64,000 bases of DNA from assembly GCF_004343505.1 (NCBI RefSeq), contig NZ_SLXU01000010.1:42549-106548 (forward strand), in the 5' to 3' direction. Both the position numbers and the translations under genes were made by a program. Below are positions 15,501-32,017 of this stretch, piece after piece. Within the stretch, counting starts at the first letter, position 1. The number at the start of each line of letters is the position of its first letter. Origin of the DNA: Rhodovulum bhavnagarense (GTDB lineage: Bacteria; Pseudomonadota; Alphaproteobacteria; Rhodobacterales; Rhodobacteraceae). The notes under the pieces were generated by a model. That model ran no database searches and was not told where the DNA came from. It worked only from the letters and a program-made list of their open reading frames with translations.

Positions 15501-17741
15501 TCAGGCGAAGGTCACTTCCCGTGTCAACGGCATCTCGCGCACCCTTTGACCGGTCGCGGCGAAGATCGCGTTGGCCAGCGCGGGGGCGGCGGGGGGCACC
15601 GTGGGCTCGCCGATGCCGCGCACGGTGTCGCCGGTTTCCAGGGCGCGCACCTTGATTTCGGGGCATTCGGTGATCCGCATCGCCGGGTAGGTGTCGAAAT
15701 TTTCCTGTTCGGGGCGGCCATCGGCATAGGTCAGTTCTGCTCGCATGGCGTGCCCCAGCCCCCAGATCACGCCGCCCTGCATCTGGTTCTCGATATTCAC
15801 AGGGTCCAGGACACGGCCCACATCGGCCGCGGCAAAGGCGCGGTCTATCCGCAGGCCGCGGGGCGTCTGGCTGACCTCAACGACCTCGGCGCAGGGGACG
15901 CCGAAGGACAGGCAGAAGGCCAGCCCGCGCCCGGCACCGGAGGGCAGGGGGCGGCCCCAGTTCGACATCTCGCCCACGGCCTCCAGCACCGCGCGCGAGG
16001 GGGCGTGCGTGCACAGCCGCAGCCGTTCCTCCAGCGGGTCGGCGCCCGCCGCGTAGATCAATTCGTCCAGCAGGCATTCGTGGAAGAACGCATTGCCCGA
16101 GGCTCCGACAGAGCGCCAGGAACTGACCGGCACGGTTTCGGGCGCGCGATAGCCGGTGACGCGGTAATGCGGAATCGCCAGCGGCTGGTCCCAGGCCCCG
16201 TTGACGATGCTGGTATCCGCGCCCATCGGGTTCAATCCCAACCGCCCCAGTTGCGAGGCGCTGACCGAGGGGCTGGAAATCGACAGGTCCAGCGCGGTTA
16301 CACGCCCGTCCTCCACCCGGCCGCGCCCGCGCGCGATGGCGGCGGGACGGGGGAAATCGTGGGTCATGTCCTCTTCGCGGGTCCAGGTCAGTTTCACCGG
16401 CCGACCCGGCATGGCGCGCGCCAGTTCCACGGCCTGCGCGATATAGTCGTCCTCCAGCCGGCGGCCGAAACTGCCGCCCATCGGCAGTGCGCGCAGCACG
16501 ATCCGGTCCTCGGGCAGGCCGGTCAGCCGCGCGGCGGTCTTGACCGCGAAACGCGGGATCTGGGTGGCGGCGCGGATTTCCAGGCCGCGGCTCGTCAACC
16601 ATGCCAGCGCGGTCATCGGTTCCAGCGGCGCATGGGCAAGGAAGGGCACGCGGTATTCGGCACTGACATCGGCGCCGCGTTCAAGGGTCTTGTCCACCTC
16701 GCCATCATCGCGCAGGCGGCTGTCGCGGGCATCGTGGACAAAGGCCGCGGCGATGCTGTCGAACAGCCCGTCGGTCGTGGCGGGATAGGGCGACGGCGCC
16801 CAGTCAAAACGGATTGCCGCGGCCGCCTGCATCGCGCGCCATGTATTGTCGGCGATCACGCCCGCCCCGCCTGGAACCGGCACGATTTTCAATACGCCGC
16901 GCATCGCCTCGGCCGCGCCGGCATCGAACCCGTTCACCCCGCCGCCCCGGCGCGGATTGGTGCGCACCGTGGCATGGACCATGCCCGGCGCGGTCTCATC
17001 GATGCCAAAACGCGCCGTGCCCGTAGATTTCGCTGCGATGTCAAGCCGTTGCATCGGTTTGCCCAAAAGCCGCCAGTCGGCTGGATCTTTCGGCGTCACC
17101 TTTCGCGGGCGGGGCACGCGGCGGGCATGGGGGGCAAGTGTGGTATAGGGCAGGGCCGTGCCGTCCGGGGCGATCACCGCGCCTTCGCGGGTGGTCAATT
17201 GGTCCTCTGGCAGGCCCAGCCGGGCAGCCGCGGCACTTACCAGCATCTGGCGCGCGGCGGCGCCGGCCAGACGCAGCCGATCATAGGCATCGGGCACGGT
17301 GGACGATCCACCGGTGATCTGGAACCCCATCAGCTTGCCCATCGTCGCACCAAGGCCGCGCATGGCCTCGGCCCGCCACCGTGTATCGGTTGCGGCAAAG
17401 GGCATACCCTCGCCGATAATGGTTGCGTTGAAATAGGCCGGTGCGGGCGGACCTGGATCGGTGCGGATCTCGTCCCACGGCACGTCCAGTTCCTCGGCCA
17501 GCAGCGCGGCCTGGATCGAGGTCGCGCCCTGTCCCATCTCGGCCCGCGGGGTGATCAGCGTCACCCCCCCCGCGTCGATCAGGACATAGGCGGTCAGCGG
17601 GGTGATGCCGCGCGGCAATTCATCGGCTAGCGGAAAGGCATAGGGCTGGTTCAGAGAATACCACCCCACCGCAAAGCCGCCCGCCACCGTGACCGATCCC
17701 ATCAGGAACGCGCGTCGTGCGATCATGGCCCCTTTTCCCAT
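15501..17741 (-). CDS. Molybdopterin-binding subunit, isoquinoline-1-oxidoreductase (IorB) type
   Basis: Large subunit of a molybdenum hydroxylase, 746 residues. The N-terminus MIARRAFLMGS followed by a hydrophobic run is a twin-arginine signal, so it is probably exported folded to the periplasm with its partner. Molybdopterin-binding segments include GSFGRRLEDDY and PVSSWRSVGASGNAFFHE; the catalytic base is the Glu in GIGEPTVPP near the C-terminus. No FAD subunit is adjacent, as in IorAB-type enzymes, which pass electrons to an outside acceptor. It starts three bases after the stop of the 2Fe-2S subunit, behind a GGAGGGC site. The substrate is unknown; aldehydes or N-heterocycles are typical. 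Confidence 0.9.
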   Translation of the reverse strand: MGKGAMIARRAFLMGSVTVAGGFAVGWYSLNQPYAFPLADELPRGITPLTAYVLIDAGGVTLITPRAEMGQGATSIQAALLAEELDVPWDEIRTDPGPPAPAYFNATIIGEGMPFAATDTRWRAEAMRGLGATMGKLMGFQITGGSSTVPDAYDRLRLAGAAARQMLVSAAAARLGLPEDQLTTREGAVIAPDGTALPYTTLAPHARRVPRPRKVTPKDPADWRLLGKPMQRLDIAAKSTGTARFGIDETAPGMVHATVRTNPRRGGGVNGFDAGAAEAMRGVLKIVPVPGGAGVIADNTWRAMQAAAAIRFDWAPSPYPATTDGLFDSIAAAFVHDARDSRLRDDGEVDKTLERGADVSAEYRVPFLAHAPLEPMTALAWLTSRGLEIRAATQIPRFAVKTAARLTGLPEDRIVLRALPMGGSFGRRLEDDYIAQAVELARAMPGRPVKLTWTREEDMTHDFPRPAAIARGRGRVEDGRVTALDLSISSPSVSASQLGRLGLNPMGADTSIVNGAWDQPLAIPHYRVTGYRAPETVPVSSWRSVGASGNAFFHECLLDELIYAAGADPLEERLRLCTHAPSRAVLEAVGEMSNWGRPLPSGAGRGLAFCLSFGVPCAEVVEVSQTPRGLRIDRAFAAADVGRVLDPVNIENQMQGGVIWGLGHAMRAELTYADGRPEQENFDTYPAMRITECPEIKVRALETGDTVRGIGEPTVPPAAPALANAIFAATGQRVREMPLTREVTFA

Positions 17742-17744
17742 CGC

Positions 17745-18203
17745 TCAGCCCTCCTGCAACTTTCGCGCCGCCGCGCTGACCGCCGCGCGGATGCGCGGAT
17801 AGGTGCCGCAGCGACACAGGTTGCCCCAGAAGGCATCATCGATCTGCCGGTCGTCGGGGGTGGGCGTTTCGGCCAAAAGCGCCGCGGCGGTCATGATCTG
17901 GCCCGACTGGCAATAGCCGCATTGCGCGACCTGGTGTTCGATCCAGGCGGCCTGCACCGGGTGGGGGGCCTGCGGCGTGCCCAGCCCCTCGATCGTGGTA
18001 ACGGCGCCCGCGACATCGCCCACCGCGACCTGGCAGGACTGTACCGCGACCCCGTCCACATGCACCGTGCAGGCGCCGCATTGCGCGATGCCGCAGCCAT
18101 ATTTCGTGCCGGTCAGCCCCAGCACGTCGCGCAACACCCAAAGCAGGGGCATTTCCGGTTCGACGTCGATCTCGTGTTCGGTTCCGTTCACCGTCAGTTT
18201 CAT
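17745..18203 (-). CDS. 2Fe-2S subunit, isoquinoline-1-oxidoreductase (IorA) type
   Basis: Small electron-transfer subunit, 152 residues, with two [2Fe-2S] clusters. The plant-ferredoxin-like site uses Cys37, Cys42, Cys45 and Cys57 ([10 protein letters not shown]). The four-helix site uses Cys95, Cys98, Cys130 and Cys132 ([10 protein letters not shown] and CRCGTY). All eight ligands are present. It precedes the molybdopterin subunit in the operon, the usual order. It has no signal peptide of its own, so export would depend on the partner's Tat signal. It is divergent from glgP. Confidence 0.93.
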   Translation of the reverse strand: MKLTVNGTEHEIDVEPEMPLLWVLRDVLGLTGTKYGCGIAQCGACTVHVDGVAVQSCQVAVGDVAGAVTTIEGLGTPQAPHPVQAAWIEHQVAQCGYCQSGQIMTAAALLAETPTPDDRQIDDAFWGNLCRCGTYPRIRAAVSAAARKLQEG

Positions 18204-18406
18204 CGCCAGTCCTTTCGGCCTTTGCCGCGAGTCGCCTGTTCATCCAGCCTAGGGCAGGATGATCACAAATCATCCCCCGGATGCCTTCAAATACGGCACT
18301 GCCGTCACGATCCGTCGTGAAATGCCAGCCCGCGCTTGCAGCCCCCTTGGTTTTCCGCACATATCCCGCAAGACATTACCGTTCCAGACATCCTGGAGGC
18401 TGCCCC

Positions 18407-20824
18407 GTGACTGACGTCGACCTGCGCACAAGTATCCTGCGTCACCTGACCTATTCGCTGGGCAGCGATGCCGACCATGCGACACAACATGACTGGCGCA
18501 TCGCGCTGTCGCTGGCCGTGCGCGACCGGTTGATCGAGAACTGGCACGCCGCGTCCCGCGCGACGCGCGCGGTCGGGGCCAAGCGGGTCTATTACCTGTC
18601 GATGGAATTCCTGATCGGCCGCCTTCTGGAAGATGCGATCGTCAACCTGCGTCTGGAGGACGAGGCGCAGCAGGCGTTGACCGGCCTTGGCCTGGACCCG
18701 GTCGCGGTGATCCAGGACGAACCGGACGCGGCGCTGGGCAATGGCGGTCTGGGGCGGCTGGCGGCCTGTTTCATGGAATCGCTGTCCACGCTGGGCGTGC
18801 CGGCCTTCGGCTATGGTATCCGCTATGAACACGGCCTGTTCCGCCAGTCGTTTGAGGAAGGTCGCCAGATCGAGACCGCCGAAGACTGGCTGACGCAATA
18901 CCACGCCTGGGAATTCGAGCGCCGCGACGTGCGTTTCAAGATGTGTTTCGGCGGCGAGGTGGTCGAGGAGGGCGGCAAGCCCGTCTGGCACGGCCAGGAG
19001 GCGGTGATGGCGCAGGCCTATGATACGCCCGTCATCGGCTGGCGGGGGCGCTGGGCCAATACCCTGCGGCTGTGGTCGGCGCAGCCACTGCATGGCTTTG
19101 ACCTGGACCGGTTCAACCGCGGCGAATACGCGGCGGCGGCAGAGCCCGAGGCGCTGGCGCGGACGATTTCGCGGGTGCTGTACCCCGACGACACGACCGA
19201 GCAGGGCAAGGAGCTGCGGCTCAAGCAGGAATATTTCTTCACCGCGGCCAGCCTGCGCGACATCCTGCGCCGGTTCGAGGCCGAGGGCGGCGCGCTGACC
19301 GATCTGCCGAAACGCGCGGCGATCCAGTTGAACGATACCCACCCCGCGATTGCCGGGCCGGAACTGGTGCGCCTGTTGCATGACGAACGCGAGATGCCGC
19401 TGGATCAGGCCATCGCCACCGCGCGGGGCTGCCTGAGCTATACCAACCACACCCTGATGCCCGAGGCGCTGGAACGCTGGTCCGAGGATCTGATGACCAG
19501 CCTGCTGCCGCGCCACATGCAGCTGATCGAGCGGATCGACGCCGCCCACGCCGCCGAACAGCCCTCGCGCAGCGTCAGCCTGACCGGCGATGGCGAGGTG
19601 CGGATGGGCGAACTGGCCTTCGTCATGGCGCACAAGGTCAATGGGGTCTCGGCACTGCATACCGATCTGATGAAAAAGACGGTCTTTGCCGAGTTGCACC
19701 GCCTGCACCCGGACCGCATCGTGAACGAGACCAACGGCGTGACGCCGCGGCGCTGGCTCTTGTCGGCCAACCCGCGGCTGAGCGGTCTGATCACAAGGAC
19801 CATCGGCGAAGGCTGGGTCGACGACCTGGAACAGCTGGAACGGCTGGAGCCCAGTCTGACCGATCCGGCCTTTCTGGACGCCTATGCCGCGGCCAAACGC
19901 GCCAACAAGGCCGATCTGGCGGACTGGCTGGCGGCCGAGCACGGGGTGCAGGTCGATCCCGACGCGATGTTCGATGTCCAGATCAAGCGCATCCACGAAT
20001 ACAAGCGCCAGCACCTGAACATCCTGGAGGCCATCGCGCTGTGGCGCGACATCAAGGCCAACCCGCAGGGCAACTGGGTGCCGCGGGTCAAGATCTTTGC
20101 CGGCAAGGCGGCGCCGGGATACTTCTTTGCCAAGGAGATCATCCGCCTGATCAACGATGTGGCCGCCGTGATCAATTCCGATCCCGAGACGAACCGGTAT
20201 CTGAAGGTGATCTTCCTACCCAACTACAATGTCAGCCTGGCCGAGCGGTTGATCCCCGCCTCCGACCTGTCCGAGCAGATTTCCACCGCGGGCAAGGAGG
20301 CCTCTGGCACCGGCAACATGAAATTTGCCCTGAACGGCGCGCCGACCATCGGCACGCTGGATGGCGCGAATGTCGAGATCCGCGATCGCGTGGGGGCGCG
20401 CAACTTCTTCCTGTTCGGGATGACCGCGGATGAGGTCGAGGCCCGGCGCGCGGTACCCGAACATGCCGCGCAGGCCATCGCGGCCGATCCCAGGCTGTCC
20501 GGTGCCCTGATGGAGATTTCGCGCGGCACCTTTTCGCGGCGCGACAGGCACCGCTATCGCGGGGTCGTGGCGAATCTGTCGGGTGCGGATTACTTCCTGG
20601 TCTGCTCGGATTTCACCGCCTACTGGGATGCGCAGCGCCGGGCCGACGCGGCCTTTGCCGATGCGGATGCCTGGCGGCGGATGGCGGCCTGCAACACCGC
20701 GCGGTCGGGCTGGTTTTCGTCCGACCGCACGATCCGGGGTTACATGGCCGACATCTGGGACGTTGTGGCCGTCAGGTCCGGGCTTGACGAGGCTATGCAA
20801 CCACCCGGCTCTTCCCTAGGCTAG
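18407..20824 (+). CDS. glgP: Glycogen phosphorylase GlgP
   Basis: Releases glucose-1-phosphate from glycogen using phosphate and pyridoxal phosphate. The 805-residue protein starts at GTG behind a CTGGAGG site; reading further upstream adds only unsupported sequence. Family marks are [15 protein letters not shown] (about 66-80), [30 protein letters not shown], and the PLP-lysine segment [15 protein letters not shown]. It is the first of seven glycogen genes spaced by 4 to 19 bases or overlapping, so breakdown and synthesis share one transcript. The length and full motif set argue for an active enzyme. Confidence 0.95.
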   Translation: MTDVDLRTSILRHLTYSLGSDADHATQHDWRIALSLAVRDRLIENWHAASRATRAVGAKRVYYLSMEFLIGRLLEDAIVNLRLEDEAQQALTGLGLDPVAVIQDEPDAALGNGGLGRLAACFMESLSTLGVPAFGYGIRYEHGLFRQSFEEGRQIETAEDWLTQYHAWEFERRDVRFKMCFGGEVVEEGGKPVWHGQEAVMAQAYDTPVIGWRGRWANTLRLWSAQPLHGFDLDRFNRGEYAAAAEPEALARTISRVLYPDDTTEQGKELRLKQEYFFTAASLRDILRRFEAEGGALTDLPKRAAIQLNDTHPAIAGPELVRLLHDEREMPLDQAIATARGCLSYTNHTLMPEALERWSEDLMTSLLPRHMQLIERIDAAHAAEQPSRSVSLTGDGEVRMGELAFVMAHKVNGVSALHTDLMKKTVFAELHRLHPDRIVNETNGVTPRRWLLSANPRLSGLITRTIGEGWVDDLEQLERLEPSLTDPAFLDAYAAAKRANKADLADWLAAEHGVQVDPDAMFDVQIKRIHEYKRQHLNILEAIALWRDIKANPQGNWVPRVKIFAGKAAPGYFFAKEIIRLINDVAAVINSDPETNRYLKVIFLPNYNVSLAERLIPASDLSEQISTAGKEASGTGNMKFALNGAPTIGTLDGANVEIRDRVGARNFFLFGMTADEVEARRAVPEHAAQAIAADPRLSGALMEISRGTFSRRDRHRYRGVVANLSGADYFLVCSDFTAYWDAQRRADAAFADADAWRRMAACNTARSGWFSSDRTIRGYMADIWDVVAVRSGLDEAMQPPGSSLG

Positions 20825-20828
20825 GGGT

Positions 20829-23042
<2,214 letters not shown>

Positions 23043-23061
23043 CCCTGAGGGAGGACTGTCC

Positions 23062-24324
23062 ATGGAAACGCGCTATAGCAGGCTGTCCAGCCGAACGATG
23101 GCATTTGTGCTGGCCGGTGGCCGTGGCAGCCGCCTGAAAGAACTGACCGATCACCGGGCGAAACCGGCGGTCTATTTCGGTGGCAAGACGCGGATCATCG
23201 ATTTCGCGCTGTCCAATGCGCTCAATTCCGGTATCCGCAAGATGGCGGTCGCCACCCAGTACAAGGCGCACAGCCTGATCCGCCATTGCCAGCGCGGCTG
23301 GAATTTTTTCCGCGCGGAACGCAACGAATACCTGGACATCCTGCCAGCCAGTCAGCGGGTGGCGGAAAACCAGTGGTATCTCGGCACGGCCGACGCGGTG
23401 ACGCAGAATATCGATATCGTCGACAGCTACGGCGTGGACTACGTTTTGATCCTTGCGGGCGATCACGTCTACAAGATGGATTACGAGATCATGCTGCGCC
23501 AGCATGTCGCGAACAAGGCCGATGTCACCGTGGGCTGTCTGACCGTGCCCAGGGCGGATGCAGGCGCCTTTGGAGTGATGCAGGTCGACGAGAACGATCG
23601 CATTACCGACTTTGTCGAGAAACCCGCCGATCCGCCGGCGATGCCCGGCGATCCCGATCACTGTCTCGCGTCGATGGGGATTTATGTCTTCGACTGGAAA
23701 TTCCTGCGCGAATTGTTGGTGCGCGATGCCGAAGATTCCGCGTCCAGCCACGATTTCGGCAAGGACCTGATCCCGCAAGTGGTCCGCCAGGGCCGCGCGA
23801 TCGCCCACCGCTTTGCAGAGTCATGCGTCAAGGATCATCCTGACGCCCCGGTCTATTGGCGCGATGTCGGCACGGTGGATGCTTTCTGGAAGGCCAATAT
23901 CGACCTGACCGATTTCACACCCGAGTTGAACCTGTGGGACCGCAACTGGCCGATCTGGACCTATTCCGAAAGCGTGCCGCCCGCGAAATTCATCCATGAC
24001 GAAGAGGATCGGCGCGGTTCCGCAGTGTCGTCCATGGTGTCGGGGGGATGTATCATCTCGGGGACAGAGGTGCGCAACTCGTTGCTTTTCACGATGGTGA
24101 ACACCAACTCCTACGCGGTTCTCGATCACGCGGTGGTGCTGCCCTATGCGACGGTCGGGCGTCATGCCCGGTTGAGAAACGTGGTGATCGACCGCGGCGT
24201 GGTAATCCCCCGCGGTCTTGTCGTGGGCGAAGACCCCGAGGAAGATGCGAAATGGTTCCGCGTCAGCGAAGGGGGGATCACGCTGATTACCCAGAACATG
24301 CTGGACCGGAGGGCAGGGTCGTGA
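23062..24324 (+). CDS. glgC: Glucose-1-phosphate adenylyltransferase GlgC
   Basis: Makes ADP-glucose, the committed and allosterically controlled step of glycogen synthesis. The 420-residue protein has the nucleotide-binding loop [13 protein letters not shown] (about 15-27), the sugar-site [19 protein letters not shown], the catalytic region GTADAVTQN and [11 protein letters not shown], then a left-handed beta-helix C-terminal domain. A GAGGGAGG ribosome site lies upstream. Its stop codon overlaps the GTG of glgA. Allosteric control by glycolytic intermediates is usual in alphaproteobacteria but cannot be read from the sequence here. Confidence 0.95.
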   Translation: METRYSRLSSRTMAFVLAGGRGSRLKELTDHRAKPAVYFGGKTRIIDFALSNALNSGIRKMAVATQYKAHSLIRHCQRGWNFFRAERNEYLDILPASQRVAENQWYLGTADAVTQNIDIVDSYGVDYVLILAGDHVYKMDYEIMLRQHVANKADVTVGCLTVPRADAGAFGVMQVDENDRITDFVEKPADPPAMPGDPDHCLASMGIYVFDWKFLRELLVRDAEDSASSHDFGKDLIPQVVRQGRAIAHRFAESCVKDHPDAPVYWRDVGTVDAFWKANIDLTDFTPELNLWDRNWPIWTYSESVPPAKFIHDEEDRRGSAVSSMVSGGCIISGTEVRNSLLFTMVNTNSYAVLDHAVVLPYATVGRHARLRNVVIDRGVVIPRGLVVGEDPEEDAKWFRVSEGGITLITQNMLDRRAGS

Positions 24325-25748
24325 TCCGTGTTCTTTCCGTCGCATCCGAATGCGCCCCGCTGATCAAGACCGGGGGGCTGGCCGACGTGGTGGGCGCATT
24401 GCCTGCCGCGCTGGCCGGCGAGGGTGTCGAGATGCGGGTTCTGTTGCCCGGCTATCCGGCCGTTCTGGCGGCGGCGCGCGATTTCGACCGCGTCCTGGAT
24501 GTGCCCGATCTCTTTGGCGGACCCGCGCGACTGTTGGCAGGCAAGGCGGTGGGGTTGTCACTTTTCGTGCTGGATGCGCCCCACCTTTATGACCGCGAGG
24601 GCGGCCCCTACCTGGATGCGGCCGGGCGGGACTGGGCCGATAACGATATGCGTTTTGCGGCGCTGTCATGGATGGGCGCGCGGATCGGGGCCGAGGGCGC
24701 AGAGGGTTGGCGCCCGGATGTCGTGCAGGCCCATGACTGGCAAGCGGGGCTGACGCCGCTTTACCTCAAGGCCGGCGGTTTCGAGTTGCCGACGGTGATG
24801 ACGGTTCACAACATCGCCTTTCACGGGCTGATGCCGCCCGAACGGACCGAGCGGCTGGGCCTGCCTGGATGGGCGTTCCAGCCCGAGGGGATGGAATATT
24901 ATGGCCAGGTCTCGGCGTTGAAGGCGGGGTTGGTCTATGCCTGGAAGGTCACGACCGTCAGCCCGACCTACGCGCGGGAGCTAAGAACGCCCGAGTTCGG
25001 CGAAGGGCTGGATGGTGTTATCCGGGCGCGCGGTGCGGATGTTCTTGGCGTGCTGAACGGGATTGACGAGGGGATCTGGAACCCCGCCACCGATCCCGAT
25101 ATTGCCCCCTATAAACAGCCGCGCGGCAAGTCTGCCGCCCGTCGCGCGCTGATCGCAGAGACCGGCCTGCCCGAGGGCGACGGGCCGCTTTGCGTCGTGG
25201 TCTCGCGGATGACCGGCCAAAAGGGTCTGGACCTTCTGCTTGAGGCGCTGCCGGGCCTTTTGGCCCGCGGCGGACGCCTGGCGCTTTTGGGGTCGGGCGA
25301 GCCCGCGCTGGAAGAGGCCTGGCGCGCGGCCGCCGACCGGTACGCGGGTGTGGCGGTTCGGATCGGCTATGACGAGGCGCTGGCCCACAGGCTGATCGCG
25401 GGGGGCGATGCGATCCTCGTGCCCTCGCGTTTCGAACCCTGCGGCCTGACACAGCTCTACGGGCTGCGCTATGGCACCGTGCCGGTGGTGGCACGCACCG
25501 GGGGGCTGGCGGACACCGTGATCGACGCCAATCCCGCCGCACTGGCGGCCGGCGTGGCCACGGGGATACAATTCACCCCGGTCACGGCGCAGGCCCTGGG
25601 CACCGCACTGGACAGGTTGTGCGACCTGTATGCGCAGCCCAAGGTTCTTGAACGGATTCAGCGCAACGGGATGCGCGCGCCTGTCGGCTGGGGGGCCTCG
25701 GCGGCGGCCTATGCGGCCCTTTATGCCGGGATGCTGGCCCAGACATGA
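24321..25748 (+). CDS. glgA: Glycogen synthase GlgA
   Basis: GT5 glycosyltransferase that extends alpha-1,4-glucan from ADP-glucose. It has 475 residues. The N-terminal [13 protein letters not shown] is the ADP-glucose phosphate-binding lysine loop. The C-terminal Rossmann half has [14 protein letters not shown] and the ExxxxGL-type motif [18 protein letters not shown], followed by [12 protein letters not shown]. Translation starts at GTG in a GTGA overlap with the glgC stop, a coupling that would keep the two synthesis enzymes in step. The end overlaps glgX by ATGA. Confidence 0.95.
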   Translation: MIRVLSVASECAPLIKTGGLADVVGALPAALAGEGVEMRVLLPGYPAVLAAARDFDRVLDVPDLFGGPARLLAGKAVGLSLFVLDAPHLYDREGGPYLDAAGRDWADNDMRFAALSWMGARIGAEGAEGWRPDVVQAHDWQAGLTPLYLKAGGFELPTVMTVHNIAFHGLMPPERTERLGLPGWAFQPEGMEYYGQVSALKAGLVYAWKVTTVSPTYARELRTPEFGEGLDGVIRARGADVLGVLNGIDEGIWNPATDPDIAPYKQPRGKSAARRALIAETGLPEGDGPLCVVVSRMTGQKGLDLLLEALPGLLARGGRLALLGSGEPALEEAWRAAADRYAGVAVRIGYDEALAHRLIAGGDAILVPSRFEPCGLTQLYGLRYGTVPVVARTGGLADTVIDANPAALAAGVATGIQFTPVTAQALGTALDRLCDLYAQPKVLERIQRNGMRAPVGWGASAAAYAALYAGMLAQT

Positions 25749-27828
25749 TCCTGCCGGTCAAGATGCAGGCCGGGCGCCCCGAACCGCTGGGCGCCCGGTT
25801 CGACGGCGAGGGCGTGAATTTCGCCGTCTTCTCGGAACATGCCAGCCGCATGATCCTGTGCCTGTTCGACAAGACGGGGCGCAGGGAGATCGCGAATTTC
25901 GACATGCCGGAACGGACGGACCATGTATGGCACGGCTATATTCCCGGCCTGCGTCCGGGACAGCATTACGGCTATCGCGCGCATGGTCCCTATCGCCCCG
26001 ACGAGGGGCATCGGTTCAATCCGCACAAGCTGTTGATCGACCCTTACGCGCGGCGGATCAGCGGGCACCCGGCCTGGCACGACGCGCTGATGGGCTACGA
26101 GGTGGGTAACCCCCGCGCCGATCTGAGCTATGACAAGCGTGACAGCGCCCCCCATGCGCCTCGTTCCATCGTGGTTGCGCCCGGTTTCGACTGGGCGGGC
26201 GATGTCCCGCCGGGCACACCCTTGACCGATACCGTCATTTACGAGGCCCATGTAAAGGGCCTGACCTTCCGCCATCCGCGAGTGCCCGCGCCGGGCACGT
26301 TTCGGGCGCTGGCCTCTGATCCGATGCTGGACCATTACACCCGCCTTGGCATCACCGCGATCGAGCTTTTGCCGGTTCATGCCTTCCTCAACGATCGGTT
26401 CCTTGTCGAAAAGGGGCTGACGAATTACTGGGGATACCAGTCCATCGGGTTCTTTGCACCCGACCCGCGCTACATGGAAACCGGCGATATAGCAGAGTTC
26501 CAGCGGATGGTGGCGCGGTTGCACGCCGCCGGGATCGAGGTGATCCTCGACGTGGTCTACAACCATACCGGCGAGGGCAACGAGCTTGGCCCGACACTTT
26601 GTTTTCGCGGGCTCGACAACGCGTCCTATTACAGGCTCGCCGACGACCGGCGGCATTATGTCAACGATACCGGCACCGGCAACACTTTGAACACGAACCA
26701 CCCGATGGTGCTGCGCATGGTGATGGATTCCCTGCGCTACTGGGTCGAGGTGATGCATGTGGACGGCTTTCGTTTTGACCTGGCTGCCACGCTGGGACGG
26801 ATGCCGCACGGATTCGACCCGCGCGCGCCGTTCTTTCAGGCCATCCGGCAGGACCCGGTGCTGAACCGGGTCAAGTTGATTGCCGAGCCCTGGGATATCG
26901 GCCCCGGCGGCTATCAGCTTGGCGCCTTTCCCGCGCCGTTTTCGGAATGGAACGACAAGTTCCGCGACGGCGTGCGGCGATTCTGGCGCGGCGATCCGGG
27001 GCGCGCGCCGGACCTTGCGGGGCGCATCATGGGCTCGGCGCCGCAATTCGACCATTCCGGGCGGCCCGCGACCGCGTCGGTCAATTTCGTTACGGCCCAT
27101 GACGGGTTTACCCTGGCCGATGTCGTCAGCTACCTGTCAAAGCACAACCTGGCCAATGGCGAGGAAGGGCGCGACGGGCATAACGCGAACTATTCCGACA
27201 ATCTCGGGCATGAAGGCCCGACCGAAGATGAGATGATCCTTTCGGCGCGGGCGCGACGGCGGCGCAACATGATGGCGACGCTGATGCTGTCGCAAGGGGT
27301 GCCGATGATCCTGGCGGGCGATGAGCTGGGCCACGGCCAGCAGGGCAACAACAATGCCTATTGCCAGGATAACGCGACGTCCTGGATCGACTGGCAGGCG
27401 GTGGATGATGACTTTCTCGCCTTTACCGCCAGGGTGATCGCCCTGCGCAAGGCGCATCCGATCCTGCGCCAAAAGCTGTTCCTGCATTCGCGCGAACGCG
27501 CGCTCGACCGGATCGAGGACCTGTTCTGGCGTCGCGCCGACGGTGCCGCGATGCGACGGGCCGACTGGGAAGACCCCGAATTGCGGCTTTTGGCTGTCGA
27601 AATGCGCACCGCGTCTGGTACGCCGGAATATGCCACGCTGGAATACGCGATCTTCGCGGTGTTCAATGCCGGCGAGGCGGTTGCGGTCAGCGTGCCCGAG
27701 GCCCCCGGAAACCAGCGCTGGAGTTTGCGGTTGGATACCTCGCGCCCTGGTCTGGGCACCGCCCCGGTGACGGGCATTCTGGACATGCCCGCAGAGGCGG
27801 TCGTCGTTCTGGTGCTGGAGCCGGCGTC

Positions 27829-27832
<4 letters not shown>
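25745..27832 (+). CDS. glgX: Glycogen debranching enzyme GlgX
   Basis: Isoamylase-type GH13 enzyme that cuts alpha-1,6 branches in limit dextrin left by GlgP. The 695-residue protein has an N-terminal CBM48 module (about 10-105) with PLGARFDGEGVNFAVFS, then a barrel with VYEAHVKGLT-like IYEAHVKGLT, the nucleophile in VDGFRFDLAATLGR, the acid Glu in LIAEPWDIGPGGYQ, and VTAHDGFTLADVVSY. Length and motifs are normal for GlgX. It overlaps both neighbours by four bases (ATGA at each end), so it belongs to the same coupled message. Confidence 0.95.
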
Positions 27833-31342
<3,510 letters not shown>

Positions 31343-31366
31343 AGACGGGGCTGTCCCGCCTCAATC

Positions 31367-32017
31367 TCACATCAGGGACTGGTAATAGGCGATGCCCTCG
31401 TTGATGTCGGGAAAGTAGCGCATCCTTCCACCCTCCAGGACGGCCGCCTCGGTACATAGCCGCTTGACCTGTGGCAAGGCGTGGCTGACCATGATCGCGC
31501 CGGCCGTTTCCAACCGGGCAAGGAACAGCTCGTCGCTTTTCTTCTTGAACGAGGCATCGCCCACGGCCGTGATTTCATCCACGAGGTAGGTGTCGAAAGG
31601 GATACCCATCGACACCCCGAAGGCCAGCCGCGAGCGCATTCCCGAGGAATAGGTGCGCACCGGCAGGCCGAAATGCTGGCCCAACTGGGCAAAATCCCGC
31701 ACGAATGCAACCAGTTCGTCGGTGTCGACCCCATAGACGCGCGCGATAAAGCGTGTGTTTTGCAGCCCGGTCAGTTCGGGATGAAACGATCCGGCAAAGC
31801 CGACCGGCCAGGATACGGTGCCGTGGCGGATGACCTCGCCCGAATCGGGGTCCATCGCGCCCGAGATCATCTTGAGAAGGCTTGATTTTCCTGCCCCGTT
31901 GCGCCCGAGTACCGCGACCGCGGTCCGGGGCGGGAAAACCGCCGAGATCCGGTCGGCGACCACCTTGTGCCGGCCGTTCAGGACATAGGTCTTGGAAAGC
32001 TCGCGCAGTTCGATCAT
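31367..32017 (-). CDS. Capsule-export ABC transporter ATPase (KpsT/CtrD type)
   Basis: A 216-residue ATPase of the polysaccharide-export group. Walker A is GRNGAGKSS (about 38-46), the signature region is YSSGMRSRLAFG, and Walker B is TYLVDEITAVGD, with the shift to SSGM and the V-D-E-I context typical of KpsT/TagH proteins. It would power export of a capsular polysaccharide or other glycan across the inner membrane. The ATG overlaps the stop of the kpsE-like gene (ATGA). No KpsM-type permease lies beside it, so the membrane partner must be encoded elsewhere. Confidence 0.88.
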   Translation of the reverse strand: MIELRELSKTYVLNGRHKVVADRISAVFPPRTAVAVLGRNGAGKSSLLKMISGAMDPDSGEVIRHGTVSWPVGFAGSFHPELTGLQNTRFIARVYGVDTDELVAFVRDFAQLGQHFGLPVRTYSSGMRSRLAFGVSMGIPFDTYLVDEITAVGDASFKKKSDELFLARLETAGAIMVSHALPQVKRLCTEAAVLEGGRMRYFPDINEGIAYYQSLM

